Shown here: positions 22,321 through 33,710 of the stretch, piece by piece
How the letters are laid out: the number at the start of each line of letters is the position of its first letter
Numbering within the stretch: position 1 is the first letter of the stretch
DNA from: Acanthosepion esculentum
Taxonomy: Eukaryota > Mollusca > Cephalopoda > Sepiida > Sepiidae
Length of the DNA: 64,000 bases
Assembly: GCA_964036315.1 (NCBI GenBank)
Contig: OZ038492.1
Coordinates: forward strand, 35,002,118-35,066,117
Direction of reading: 5' to 3'
Position numbers and translations under genes: made by a program
Notes under the pieces: generated by a model
The model's input: the letters and a program-made list of their open reading frames with translations, nothing else
The model's database searches: none
What the model was told of the DNA's origin: nothing

Positions 22321-22905
22321 ACATCGCTACGCCGAGGGATCCTTAGGATCAACGGAGAAAAAAAAATTCTGGTATTTTTGCTTGTTTTGTTGACACTTGA
22401 AGTTTGCTTAGTTAATGAAAACAAACAACATAAAATAAAAATACCATAATTTTCTTTTCTCCTCCCTATTTAATTTTTAACTGAAGCTTTAATAAAAGTG
22501 AAACATGTTAAATTTATAAACGTCTTCTATTTCTTCCTTATCTTATCATTCATATACATGAACAAACTCATTTCTGGGTTACCCTATCGACTCATGTTTA
22601 ATTCTTCTTTATTTCCTTTCTTTTCTTTCCCTCACTATCTCGCTCTTCCCCTCTCCCTCACTTCCTCCTCTCTCTCTTTCTCTCCCCCCATATTTTTTAA
22701 AAACTTTATATTGAATTTTTTTGTTTTTCCTCTTTTAATATAATTTTTCTTCCCTTTCTTTATTTCCATTTTTCTGTCTCTCCTCTTTCTTTTTGTCTGG
22801 ACAAATTGTCTCCATTTATTAAAAAACTTCGGTCTGAAGAGATGAATATTTTTATATATTCATGAAATAAATTATAACCGAATGGGTTTTTACGCATCGT
22901 CTGTA

Positions 22906-22906
<1 letters not shown>
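22321..22906. other. Pyrimidine-rich stretch, no gene seen
   Basis: C/T-rich from 22600 to 22800. The open frame at 22498-22743 is compositional. Confidence 0.45.

Positions 22907-22991
<85 letters not shown>
22907..22991. repeat. (TA)n microsatellite, about 85 bp
   Basis: Uninterrupted TA. Confidence 0.97.
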
Positions 22992-22992
<1 letters not shown>

Positions 22993-23195
22993 CAATGAAT
23001 CATTCATACAAAAAGTAAATTAGTAAAGTTAATGAGATGAAATGGAGAATTCTCTTCGCTAACTACATTTTAAAAATGGATTAACCCACTAACCATTCGA
23101 TGACTGTTATGATCATTGTTTTTTTTAAATTATAAACTGTATTATGTCTTCCTTAAATATGCAAGTACTTTCAACAGGTTCTCCGGTCATCATCG

Positions 23196-23414
23196 GTCAT
23201 GGAAAATATGTTTCTTTTCTTTGAACATCTCAGTTGTAATGTTCATATAACCACTCATGTGAGCCGAAAGCTTAGATCGACGTACAGCATAATAAAAACA
23301 TATCCAAATGATGGACAGTTTTTGTTTTCATTTTCTCCCAAAACTAAAGCCACTATACTAAGCTTAGAACGAATCATTACCAAACATAATGGACATTCGT
23401 TGTCTGTTATATTT

Positions 23415-23418
<4 letters not shown>
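23196..23418 (+). repeat. PLE-start-like repeat ending in (TA)n (diverged copy)
   Basis: Contains GTGAGCCGAAAGCTTAGAT, shared with 54671-54688, and reads [19 protein letters not shown] into the (TA)n at 23419. The frame is a diverged form of the reading at 28.3 and 54.4 kb, which continues to LLPKYT. Confidence 0.45.

Positions 23419-23481
<63 letters not shown>
23419..23481. repeat. (TA)n microsatellite
   Basis: About 62 bp. Confidence 0.95.
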
Positions 23482-23482
<1 letters not shown>

Positions 23483-23484
23483 TA

Positions 23485-23610
23485 AAATTCAGCTTCCTGT
23501 TTGCCGGGCGACAATAGCTTAGAATCTCTAACTGATACCAAATCAGCCAGGTTTCGATCCGGCTTGATGCAATCGGATGTCTAGCCACACTGATGAGCTG
23601 CGATACAACG
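23485..23610 (+). repeat. Possible tRNA-derived SINE fragment between two (TA)n
   Basis: A B-box-like AGGTTTCGATCCGGC at 23550-23564 follows an anticodon-arm-like CTGATACCAAATCAG. The right part, CACTGATGAGCTGCGATACA, resembles 46006-46025. Bounded by (TA)n at both ends. Confidence 0.4.
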
Positions 23611-23628
23611 GAACAGTTTCTGTAGATG

Positions 23629-23631
<3 letters not shown>

Positions 23632-23695
<64 letters not shown>

Positions 23696-23779
23696 CATTA
23701 TAAATATGTTTATATATATAATTAGAAATATATATATATATATATAAACCATTATAAATATGTTTATATATATAATTAG

Positions 23780-23821
<42 letters not shown>
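23632..23821. repeat. (TA)n cluster with a 54-bp tandem duplication
   Basis: Three TA runs. AACATTATAAATATGTTTAT and what follows is duplicated at 23694 and about 23749. Confidence 0.9.
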
Positions 23822-23823
<2 letters not shown>

Positions 23824-24690
23824 CTACTTATTGTTTCGTTTCTAGTGTTTGTTTCTTCTAAAATTACTAGTAATACATTTTATCATCTACAACCTATGTA
23901 TCTAAAAAAATACGTTTGTCCTGAAAGTATAAAATTATTTACAAAATATCTGTAGTTGATGCCATAAAATTGCATTCAACATATTTAGATATCATTATTG
24001 AATAACCCCTAGAAGTGTTGATATGCCGTTAAAAAAACAATGCAACTAAACTCAGTTATCCTATTTATCACTTTGCCTGTCCTGCGTTTCATACTTGATG
24101 CACAGGAAATGTGATTTCCACGTCCGTGCTTCATATGTGTTGCACACGAGCCATGATTTTAAAAGAATGGTAAAACTATGGACGCTTAAGAAAAGAATCT
24201 ACTATTGTACAGGACGTCTGAGAAAAGGCCTAATCTAATATTTTGTGCATCCTTATTGACCACAGGTCGCTTAAATAGTAATGTAAGTTCTCAAATGAAA
24301 GACATCTATTTTTCTACTTTATTGAAATGATTATAAGCTTTGCATCACATGTGATGCACAGAGTGCAGTGTAAATAACTTACGATTTGTACGTTCTGTGA
24401 ATCATATGTGATGCACAGGTATTTATTATGTGAAACACTATTTATCAGCACATTCTATTTGCCAAACAGGCTTAGTTGCCTTGAAATAGTTATAAGCCTG
24501 AAAACAAGCATGGACGTTTGGAAAGTACACACGAAAATGCCCTGTACAGGCAAAAGGTTAATGAAGTACGTATCATTTGTTGAGAACGTTCGAATTGCAT
24601 ATCGTCACAATTTATTTCCGTATCCGGAATGAAAACAAAATAATTTTTAGGCAATTCATGAATATTTTTTTTTTAAATCCGGTATTATTT
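23822..24690. other. No gene seen
   Basis: Recurring GTGATGCACA and CACATGTGATGCAC words at 24090-24430 suggest an old short tandem structure. No coding similarity. Confidence 0.4.
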
Positions 24691-24699
24691 CTTGCTACT

Positions 24700-25135
24700 A
24701 TAAACTTGGCTATATGTATTTCGTGACTACACGTGTTTCGTGACTAAAAATGTGTTTCGTCACTACATGTGTTTCGTGGCTGCATGTGTTTCGTGGCTAC
24801 ACGTGTTCCGTGTCTACATGTGTTTCGTGGCTACATGTGTCTCGCGGTTAGGTGTTTTACGTGGCTACATGTAATTCGTGGCTATATGCGTTTCGTGGCT
24901 ACACGTGATTCGTGTCTACATGTGTTTTGTGATTAGGTGTTTTTCTTGGCTACATGTGTTTCATGGCTACACGTGTTTCTTGGCTACATGTATTTCGTGG
25001 CTACATGTGTTTCGTGGCTACATGTGTTTTGTGGCTACATGTGTTTCGTGGCTGTATGTGTTTCGTGTCTACATGTGTTTCGTGGCTAGGTGTTTTTCGT
25101 TGCTACATGTGTTTCGTGGCTTCATGTGTTTGAAG
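24700..25135 (+). repeat. 17-bp minisatellite (CGTGGCTACATGTGTTT)n
   Basis: About 25 imperfect units. Because 17 is not a multiple of three, the repeat cycles through frames and still stays open for 90 codons (24878-25150). That frame is not a gene. Confidence 0.93.
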
Positions 25136-25149
25136 AAAGATGATATTTA

Positions 25150-25640
25150 ATCAGTTACTAAATCTACTTTTAGGAAAGTTCACACTGTCGTGCTAGACAG
25201 TTTTTCTACTCGGAATCTAACTTACACATTTATAACTTATAACATTCGACCATGCATTGAATATTCCTATTACATCTGGTCTGGTGTTTCCCCTATGTAT
25301 TTAGAAAATTTTCATAAAATGCAAAGAAGAATCTACACTGTTATTGGTCCTGACCTGGCATTTCGGCTTCAGTTACTTTCCCATCACCGTAATGTAGCTT
25401 CCCTTTGCCTTTTCTATGAATATTTTCAAGGTAAGTGTCATGATTAGCTTTCCTCTTTTGTACCTATATTTATGAATTTATGCGTAATTTTAAATTAGCG
25501 GCAAGGTCACCATCTTACAGGTGAAATGGCTAGATGTAACCGTAAGTTCTATGCTAATAGTTTCTTCTTTCCCCCTTCTCGCTGGTGGAACACTCTTCCA
25601 TTTTTTTGATTTCTAGTCAAATTTCACCTTTAAAAATTTA
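25150..25640 (+). pseudogene. LINE reverse-transcriptase C-terminal tail
   Basis: The frame 25190-25447 reads YNIRPCIEYSYYIWSG, then FHKMQRRIYTVIGPDLAFRL, then LSHHRNVASLCLFYEYF. These are consecutive conserved blocks of the LINE RT after the palm. After a stop, a further frame gives SRWWNTLP (usually RLWNSLP) and FKCNVNRY near 25640, the usual C-terminus. The 17-bp minisatellite immediately precedes it, so the copy is cut at its 5' end there. It is the best preserved of the LINE tails of this family. Confidence 0.85.
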
Positions 25641-25649
25641 AATGCAATG

Positions 25650-27445
25650 TCAATCGTTATATTCTGTCTTCTTAATTCCTGTTCACCTATTGTTATCTCT
25701 CCTTAATATTTTCTTTTTCGCATATTGTTGCACATTTAGTAACCTCTTACATCGTAGTAAATTTATTGCTCCGTTTGGAGTGAAATTATTAAAAAGTAAT
25801 CAACTCCTCCACCATTTTTTAATAGTGAAATTAACATCTACTGGCGTAGAGATCAAAAAATATTATTTCTATAGAGATTATGCCTCTCTACAAGAATCGA
25901 ACATGTATTCCATTCATAACTTAGGAAACTAGCTTCAGGCTATACATTCGCGTGAGTGTGGCATGCAGTATTGATCGAGCATGCAAAAATGTCGGTCTCT
26001 TCGACAGTCGAAAGAAGGAATAAAAAATTAATCGAACTATTGCAATGGCGGTAATAATATTTTCAATGTGCTGAAGGCGTGTCTTCTCTCGTAGACGTTT
26101 ATTTTTCATTCATATAATAAATATTATACTCTCTGTGAAGAATTTCTTTTCTTTGTTTTTTTTACTTTCTATTTTGCTTCGTCGTGGGCGCCTGCCCGCC
26201 TGCCTGCAGTGACCTCTGACTACCGCGGGCTACCAGCATAGACCGAACCCACCAATGTCTATACTACGCTTTGTCTGTATCGCTTCCTTCTGCTTCTTTG
26301 AGTGCAACCAATTTGCAAGTCAAATTAAATGCTAATGTAGGTATTCATTACCCACTGAGTCATAAATTTCTACTCAATCATGCGATAAAAAATCGTTTCT
26401 GCACTATATTCCAGAAGTAAGGAAGGAACATATAAATCGAAAATATTGACTCTATTTTACACGCAGGACAATTAAGTCTTTTGGAATCGGAAGAATAATT
26501 ATTTTGTTTCTATTTTTTGTATTGTGGCACTTCTCATAATTTCGTGACAATATGCAGTGTGTCAGGTAAATTACAAATTGTAATATGAAGACAAAATAAA
26601 GATAATAATCATAAAAGACAAAACAAATATATTAAACAGAAAAGACAAAACAAAACAAATATATTAAACAGAAAAGACAAAACAGTATATCTTGCAAATA
26701 GTTTTTATACATGTTGAAGTTGAGAAAACAAACAAAAAAGGTTATTCAATGAAACCTTCCTTACCCTCGAGAACTCCCGGATCATTTGGGTTTTGTTCAT
26801 GATTGCGGTGTTCAGCAAGTCCTTGATATTGACGATTTTTTCTGATATAATACTCCAAGAGATTTAAATCAGGTGAACCTTTCTTTACGCTGCTGTTCAC
26901 CAATTAATCGTAGAACACTAACCATGGGTATATAGTACCCAGCGCAAATTTTCCTATTTTTAATTACAATTTTCGTAACCTGATTTTCTTACCTAAATAA
27001 TATGTTTTTCAGTTCCTATTAATGTTAACTAAAAGTACTAAGTTTGAAGTGCCTGCATGTAAAATATTTCAAATAAAGATTTATATTTAATATGTTTTTC
27101 GATATTTTCAAAATCGGGTATGATAACCCATGGTTAGTAGTAGTGTAACTTTAATTGATGGTTAGTGCTCTAGGGTTAAGAGCCACTTAATATAGAGTGC
27201 TACTGAATGAGAAGCGGGAAAAGCGTTCTACGAAGCCAAGTGTCTGGAAGTGACATGAGAGTAAAAAATATTGATCAAACTATTCCAGACTACCTATGCG
27301 GAGAGGAGAATCCTGCTCGAATACGTACGGTCACTACTACGAGCTAGGGCTTGACCATCGTTTCTTCAATACAAGAGGTGGCGATAAATATCGCAGTATG
27401 ACTTGAATCACGATAGTTAGGACAATTACAAAGGATTTTAACTTC
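25650..27445. other. No gene seen
   Basis: Mostly AT-rich. A GC patch with CGCCTGCCCGCCTGCCTGC occurs at 26190. A near-duplicate ACAAATATATTAAACAGAAA pair lies at 26624-26672. No coding similarity. Confidence 0.4.
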
Positions 27446-27449
27446 CATG

Positions 27450-27690
27450 GGCTTAATTGAATGATTTATTTTTTTACGGCTTATCAACCTTTCTCAGGTT
27501 ATTTAAAGCTATACACTATTTTTCGATTGTAGGAATTCTTTGGAGATAATAATGATTTACTAATACAAGACCTACTGATTAACACATAGTTGGGAGAGAC
27601 AAGAGGTGGATTCATAACTTTCCCAAAGGTATTTTCAACCGGAATATGAACGCAGCTCTTCGGTTTCCAATACTATAGTTGAATTTATTT
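27450..27690 (-). repeat. SINE family B body (copy 2, head missing)
   Basis: The minus strand matches the tRNA-like 3' part and body of the 5S-headed SINE, including the GGTTGATAAGCCGTAAAA tail motif (27470-27490) and TTGGGAAAGTTATGAATCC (27609-27627). The 5S-like head is absent. Confidence 0.65.
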
Positions 27691-28177
27691 ATTTTTGCCC
27701 ACGATTCTCTTGTATAAAGACCTGCAATTTTTAGTTTTTGCTGATTGTTATCTGAGTGGAATAGAGTTGTGTTTCCTATTATGTCTGTCTACACTATGAG
27801 TGTTCCTTTAAATGCCCTGAGATTGAACAATGATCATTTAAGTGAAATGTAAGCCTTCTCGTCATGGTCGTTGTAGTAAAACCAACATATTTTCAACGCT
27901 TTTGTCAGAGATTCAATCTACCAAAGGACATTTAAATTGATATACCATGTTGGTATTTTGTAAAACCACAGTTGGTGGAGAAGAGTAGTTATGAATGACT
28001 AAGTTGGTTGTATTAAATTTCGTATAGTATATAATTAACTTTATTTTTTTACTGGGATCAGTAGGGGGTATATTAGTGTTTATGAGACTTGGAATTTTTT
28101 CGTCCTGTTTATAGAATGCATTTGATTACGGTATAGTAGTTCGATATGTTTAAAGTTGTTTGAGGATGTATTATGTT

Positions 28178-28180
<3 letters not shown>
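27691..28180. other. No gene seen
   Basis: AT-rich, nothing recognised. Confidence 0.4.
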
Positions 28181-28240
<60 letters not shown>

Positions 28241-28257
28241 GTGTGTGTGTGTGTGTG
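28181..28257. repeat. (TA)n-(TG)n microsatellite
   Basis: TA run to 28232, then a short TG run. Confidence 0.95.
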
Positions 28258-28261
28258 CATA

Positions 28262-28470
28262 TATTGTGTATATTTAGGCAGCAATTTTTCATTAATGCAT
28301 GTTTCATTAAATAATATGGACAAATGTTGTCTATTTATTTTAAGTAAGTTCCTTTCATATTGTCTGATAAGTTTAATCGCATTATAGTTGAAAGACGAAA
28401 GGAAACCACCATATTGATACATGTTTAAATCCAATCTAAGCTTTCGGGTTACATAAGCCATTATCAAAGA
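28262..28470 (-). repeat. PLE-start-like repeat ending at (TA)n
   Basis: The minus strand is open and reads LRLDLNMYQYGGFLSSFNYN, then ERNLLKINRQHLSILFNE, then LLPKYTQY just before CA/TA repeats. This peptide is the N-terminal part of a PLE-type open frame, as judged from the continuation at 54.44-54.6 kb. GCCGAAAGC-like AACCCGAAAGCTTAGATTGG opens the unit. Confidence 0.65.
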
Positions 28471-28499
28471 TGACAGTTTCAATAAATCAAACAACACTC

Positions 28500-28780
28500 A
28501 GACGAAACCACATTAATAGTCCGCCCTTGCTGCTTGAAAATTTCAAAGTAACGAAAAAATCGTATATACGAGACGCGGAAGTGAAAATCGCGTCGCAGCT
28601 CGTGACGCCACACATGACCATAATTTTGTGTAATCTACGAAATATAGTCACGGTGAAACACATTGTAACCGAATGTAAATACTTAGCCCTCGTAAGACAT
28701 AAATACTACTGAGAAGGCAACATGAGAAAACTATTTGAAATACTGTCAAGCTAAGTTCCTACCTGAAAGAAATAGATTCA
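28500..28780 (+). pseudogene. Possible C-terminal end of a LINE polyprotein
   Basis: The frame reads CNLRNIVTVKHIVTECKYLA then LVRHKYY, a stop, then NMRKLFEILSS. The TVKHI-x-EC-x-Y-x3-R-x-KY-(F) pattern closes many jockey-like LINE ORF2 proteins after the RNase H region. Short, with one stop inside. Confidence 0.5.
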
Positions 28781-28789
28781 TATCAAAAC

Positions 28790-29668
28790 ATATAACATAT
28801 AACACCTACAATAGGCCATCTACAAACTATATATCCATGAACATACGTTTATGCTGAAAATATAAAATTACGTCTAAAATATCTGTAGTTGAAGGCAGAA
28901 AACTACGTTCAAAATGTATGTAACTGAAGGGATAAATTGCCTACTTAATATTTAAATTTCGGCATCAAAACCCATAGTGAGGGGGTTATATCCCGCTAAA
29001 CAAAAAACAACCGATCAAGCAACTAACAAAAAAACTAGTATTGGTCATTCTGCATCTGTATTTCGGCTTCGATTCTTGATTTGATTTAACGGAATATCAA
29101 CAACTTACGGGTCATTTAATAACGCAATTTACTTGTCCTTTTTCCACGCTCTTCAAAATCTTCGATCTCCCAAATAAAATAATAAACGCTACTGAAATTA
29201 GCACGTCTCCCTTCTCTTCCCAGTTGGCATGGAGGTCCCAAGCGGTTGAAAGGTTCAGGGTAGTAAGCATTGGCCCCATCGATTATTATAGTTGATGATT
29301 GATAATATAACTTAGATAGAAAAAATCAAAAAGTAGAAAAAGCAAAATAAACACTGCTGAAACTAGTCCTTTTGGGGCTCCAACCTGATCGGGGGTTCCT
29401 CCGTAGTACGCACCACACCGTCCATGCAGATAGACGATGTATATTATTAAATGATGAAGGACAATATAACATCAGTTTAAAAATAATTTTTAAAAAAAGC
29501 CGGCGGCCATAAAACAGTGCTGGAAAAAATGGCAGAAGCCACAACGAAGCCCCCCCCCCCAACAAGAAAAAACCGTCTCCCGGTCGGGGGTTTCAGGGGT
29601 AAGACGCGCCGGCCGTGAGTTGAAGGCATAAGATTGTGCACAAAATATTTATAATACGGCATGAAATA

Positions 29669-29704
<36 letters not shown>

Positions 29705-30225
29705 AAATAAATAAATAAATAAAATAAATAAATAAAAAATAAATAAAAATAAAAAGGAGAAGAAAAAAAACAGAAAAACAAACAAACAAAACAACAAACC
29801 AATAAAAACAGGTATTGATCTTTCTGCATTTCTCTTGGTCGTTCTGATAGAATTTTGATCATTTCGTCTTGGAAATATCGCTGCGAAATAAAATTAATGC
29901 AAGATATGAATTTTCTTCCCCACATTAGGAAATTACGATTACAGTAATATGTCTATAAAATCGGTCATATTCATATGTCAAACAGCATCAATGTTTTCAA
30001 GTCAAGTAACATGTCAATTTTAGAGACCAATGCTATAATTTCTCAAATGATTCCACATAGCACACAAGCCCATCATATTCCTAACAACATTTGTCATATA
30101 CTTTTAGAAAACACAAATCTATTATAAGCTGGTAAATTGCTAGAAAAATTGCCTATGCTTACTAGTTCTACGAAACTCACCCTTTGTCTCTACTTACCTT
30201 CGGCAAAAATCAGATACACACCATT
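28790..30225. other. No gene seen; homopolymer runs
   Basis: C-run at 29551-29560 and an A-run with AAATA units at 29670-29760. Three blocks (29165, 29345, 29500) each open with a CACTGCTGAAA-like motif, and might be diverged tandem copies. The long minus-strand frames at 29477-29925 are low complexity. Confidence 0.4.
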
Positions 30226-30229
30226 CTTT

Positions 30230-30795
30230 TTATGTGCCATGTCCTTTCAGGGCGTAGGTGATCATGGCTCTCCACCTCCCTCTCTCCCTTGCAGCTCTCA
30301 AGCAGTTCTTTCCATCTGTTACCTCCCCCAGACCATGTTCTGTCATCCACTTGCTTAAGCCCGCTAGGTATGTCATGCGTTGTTTTCCCTTGTCTAACGT
30401 TCCCTTTATTCGATCCGTGAGTATCAGATTCTCCATGCCCTCCTTCCTCATTATGTGTCCCAGAAAATTTAGCTGCTTCTTCTTGATGTTAAGTATAAGC
30501 CTTCTCCTTTTTTGCATCCTCTCTAAGATCTCATCTTTGCTCACTTGCTCGGCCCATGTTATCCTTAGTATCCTTCTGTAGAACCACATTTCCGTCACCT
30601 CGAATCTCTCCTTCATCTTTGAGGAGACCGTCCATCATGCGCTGCTCTAAAGAAGGACAGATGTCACGTAACAGCTCAGTATTCTGTTCTTTGTTACCAG
30701 AGAAATCCTCCTGTCTCGCAATACTCGGCCCATCTTTCGGAATGCGTCCTTGGCTATCCCAGTATATCTACGGATCTCAGTGTTGCACTTAAAAA
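30230..30795 (-). pseudogene. LINE endonuclease/reverse-transcriptase 3' end
   Basis: Minus strand from 30790: CNTEIRRYTGIAKDAFRKMG, an RVLRDRRI block, then after stops SSKMKERFEVTEMWFYRRIL, ILNIKKKQLNFLGHIMRKEG, MENLILTDRIKGT, MTYLAGLSKWM and a GHGT end (stop at 30230). The order is the standard 3' end of this LINE family. Stops near 30640-30660 break it. It lies directly 5' of, and opposite to, the PLE remnant, with the joint at about 30795. Confidence 0.85.
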
Positions 30796-31490
30796 AGTCA
30801 ACAGGAAAAGAAACATCAGATTGTTCAACCGAGCGTACAACAAAATCGTAAAAACAAACGTAGGAAAATATTCATTAAATTCAAACACAAACATTCCCCC
30901 ATTAAGCGCTCTCCACAAGATACTCAACAAAAACACAGTGAAAAATTGGTACAGTTGCACCAAGAATATTATAAAAATACAAGAACAACAAACCGTGCGC
31001 ACAAATCAAACCTACGTGTAACTCAAGAGCAAAGGATGAGTGTCACTTAAACACCGATTGCTCACAGAAATGTAATATACCACGCCACTGAAAAATCAGC
31101 AAGTAACGAAACAATATGCATAGGAGTAACTGAAGGACAATGGAAACAAAGAAACTGCGCACACAAAACACCCTTTACAAGTAGTAAATACGGGAATAGC
31201 ACAATGACTCCTAAACATTTTTGGGAAATTAAAGACAGAAAAAAAATCTCGCCAAAAAGATCATGGATAAAAAGGAAAATTGCATAAGACTACAACAAAA
31301 AATCCAAAAATCGTGAATTCTGTCTGGAAATTTAAATATCTATAATCTATAATTACCTTCTCTGACCAACAGAAATGACTAAATAAAGGATCAGAAATCA
31401 TCTTAAAATGCAAACGCGAAAACCAATTTTTACTGTTACTTCAAAATCGGAAACTAAAAATGAACAAAAAAATAAAAATAAATGTTTACG
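30795..31490 (+). pseudogene. Penelope-like element, RT end to GIY-YIG (multiple frameshifts)
   Basis: The frame 30821-31021 reads FNRAYNKIVKTNVGKYSLNS, then LHKILNKNTVKNWYSCTKNI, which match the PLE segment between RT and endonuclease. From 31030 other frames read ECHLNTDCSQKCNIPRH, then CIGVTEGQWKQRNCAHKTPF (the YIG-x-T ... H block with Tyr to Cys), HFWEIKD, and finally IILKCKRENQFLL near 31410 (the CRH-x-NKF block). The full domain order is recoverable, but at least three frameshifts and several stops make it dead. 31700-31840 may be its 3' part. Confidence 0.82.
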
Positions 31491-31700
31491 TTCGATAAAT
31501 TAATCCAAAACAATAAATAAGTAAATAAATTAAGTAAATAATAAACAATATAACAAACTACGATTGCCCACATAAACACAAGTAAACCTAAAATTAACAA
31601 TCAATTACAAAAAAACAAAGCAATCGATAATGAATTTAACAAACATCCCTATAAAATAGCCATAAATTTGCATTCGGATCCACAATTATTTCCACTTATA
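31491..31700. other. AT-rich, no gene seen
   Basis: Likely 3' untranslated region of the PLE remnant by position only. Confidence 0.3.
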
Positions 31701-31837
31701 ATCGCTAGAATAATTTGAAACATAAACCTTACCGTCCACCCAATAACCGTTAGACCTACCTATAATACATCACTGGCCAACGTATATAAATAGTCAAGTA
31801 AAAAACAACGCCGCAGAGTGTTGACCTCAGTGTACAG

Positions 31838-31840
<3 letters not shown>
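31700..31840 (+). repeat. TATA-containing repeat ending at (TA)n, possible PLE pseudo-LTR
   Basis: CAATAACCGTTAG at 31741, then AATACATCACTGGCCAACGT, then ATATAAATAGTCAAGTAAAA and (TA)n at 31841. The same order (CAATAACCGTTAG, GATGCACTATTAACCAGCAT, ATATAAATACTCGAGTCAAA, (TA)n) occurs at 57478-57600. A TATA-like ATATAAATA lies in each. Confidence 0.5.
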
Positions 31841-31883
<43 letters not shown>

Positions 31884-31905
31884 TCGCGTGTGTGTGTGTA
31901 TGTGT
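31841..31905. repeat. (TA)n with (TG)n
   Basis: TA about 40 bp, then TGTG. Confidence 0.93.
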
Positions 31906-32344
31906 GTTATAAAAGCTGTTGCACAAATGTTACAGAACGTCTCCACATACCTCATAAGATTACTTAAAAATATGAAGGTGAAAAATATGTGTTAGGTAGA
32001 ATACATATTTCCGTCGATACATTCCCTGATCTTTGTGTGTGTGTGTGTGTGTGCGCGCACGCGCGTGCGTGAACGCTGGCGCAGGGCGCATGCGTATAAG
32101 TTTTCCGTTTTTTTTCTGAATTCCTTGTGCTTCTGTAGTGATTTTATCTGTGTTTTATTAATTTAATAACAAGAAATAAAAATTACAAAAATAAAATAAA
32201 AACGCGACAAGGAGACAGTGGAGGGAAATTGACGTGGACACCCAAATACTTGTCGGCATTCAGCGAAGCAGACGGTCTTTGTACGTACCTTAATGACGCT
32301 ACTTTTTAAATCTGCTGTTCAGCTGCCCGAACACGCTACACGTT
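31906..32344. other. No gene seen; TG/CG dinucleotide patch
   Basis: A TGTGTGCGCGCACGCGCG patch at 32035-32070, an alternating purine-pyrimidine stretch with Z-DNA potential. Confidence 0.4.
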
Positions 32345-33710
32345 AATACTATTGTCTCGCTTCAATGATTTTATTCGCTGCTGTACCGTATTCTTTAGTT
32401 CGCTTTCTTCCTTATCTTATTCTTCATCTTCGACTTTTCTTTGTCTGCGTCTTTTCTTTTCTGTTCCTCTTCCTTTTTTCTACTTTTTTTTTCATTTCTC
32501 TTCGCCCTGTTATCAGTTCTGTCAATCCTTATTTCTTTCTCCTCCTGCTCCTCCTTCTCTTACTTCTTCTTCAAATCTTTCTCCAACACCATGCTCTCTT
32601 TCCTATTTTTATTATTTGTTTATTCCTCGTCATTTTTCTTCTCATTCTTCTTTGTTCTTTCTCTCCATTCTTTTTTCATTTTTATTGATATATTCTTCTT
32701 CATCTACTTTCTTTCTATCTATATTTCTTTCTTTCTTTCTTTCTTTCTTCGTATATCTTTCTTCTTTTCCTTTTTTCTCGAGTCTTCATTTTCTCTGTTC
32801 TTTTCTTTGACCTTTCTTTTAATTTTTGTTCCCTATTTTGGCATGTTTCTCTCATTTCTTCTTTTTCTTTTTTCATCTTCTTCATCCGTTAGTGTGTTCC
32901 TTATTCGTTCTTTGATTTCATTTTCTTCCAGTTTTCCCTTTGAAAGTTGTTTGTTTCTTTTTTTTTCTTGTATTTCATTTCTTTTTCTTCTTCACCTCCT
33001 CCGCTTCTTCCTTATTTCATTCTTTTTTTTTCTATCGATTTTTTTATTTTCTTCTTTACCTTTTGTTTCGATTCTTCTTTTTTCGTTTAATTTTCGTCTT
33101 TTACCTTTCTATTTAAAATTTTCTCCATAGTTTTACTTTTTTATTTTTTATTTCTTATTTTTTGTTTTTCTTCTTCTTTTTCATCTTCATTCGTTAACGT
33201 GTTCGTTAATCCTTTTGTGATTCCATTTTATTCTATTTTTATCTCGGTATATCTAAAAGTTATTTCTTTTTTTCTTGTATCGCATTTTCTATTTACTTTC
33301 TCTTAATTTTGGATTTCTCTTCTATTCGCCTCCTTCTTTTGCTTCTCCTCTTTGTTCTATTCCCTTTCTCTCATTTCTTCTTTTTCTTCCGGTTCTTCTG
33401 TTTCCTTTCTCTTAATTTTTGATTCTTCTTCTTTTTTCTTCTCTTCCTACTCCCTCTCCTCCTTTTTTATTTCCTTTCTCTCATTTCTTCTTTTTCTTCA
33501 GGTTCTTTTCACTTAAATTTCGGTTCTCTTTCTCCTCCTCCTTTTTCTCCTCATCCTCCGCCTTCTTCTTCCCCGCTTCTTTTCTTCTTCTTCGTTTTCC
33601 CATTATCAGTTTTATGCTTTCTTTCTCTTTCCTATTCGAATGACCGTCTTTCCTGTTTTCTTCCATTTTCTTTATTTGCTCTTAAACATTCTTCTTCTAT
33701 TCAACTTCAC
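32345..33710. repeat. Polypyrimidine tract, about 1.35 kb
   Basis: The plus strand is overwhelmingly T and C, dominated by TTTC, TTCT and CTTCTTTTTC words. Long overlapping open frames (up to 229 codons at 32441-33130, F/S/L-rich) follow from composition and occur in more than one frame. TTTCTTCCTTTCTCTC-like phrases recur at 33350-33510, hinting at tandem expansion. Confidence 0.9.

Noticed and set aside
24878..25150. 90-codon Cys/Trp/Val-rich frame
   Set aside because: Translation of the 17-bp minisatellite.
32441..33130. 229-codon F/S/L-rich open frame
   Set aside because: A polypyrimidine strand lacks stop codons by composition; no transmembrane-protein family resemblance and parallel open frames overlap it.
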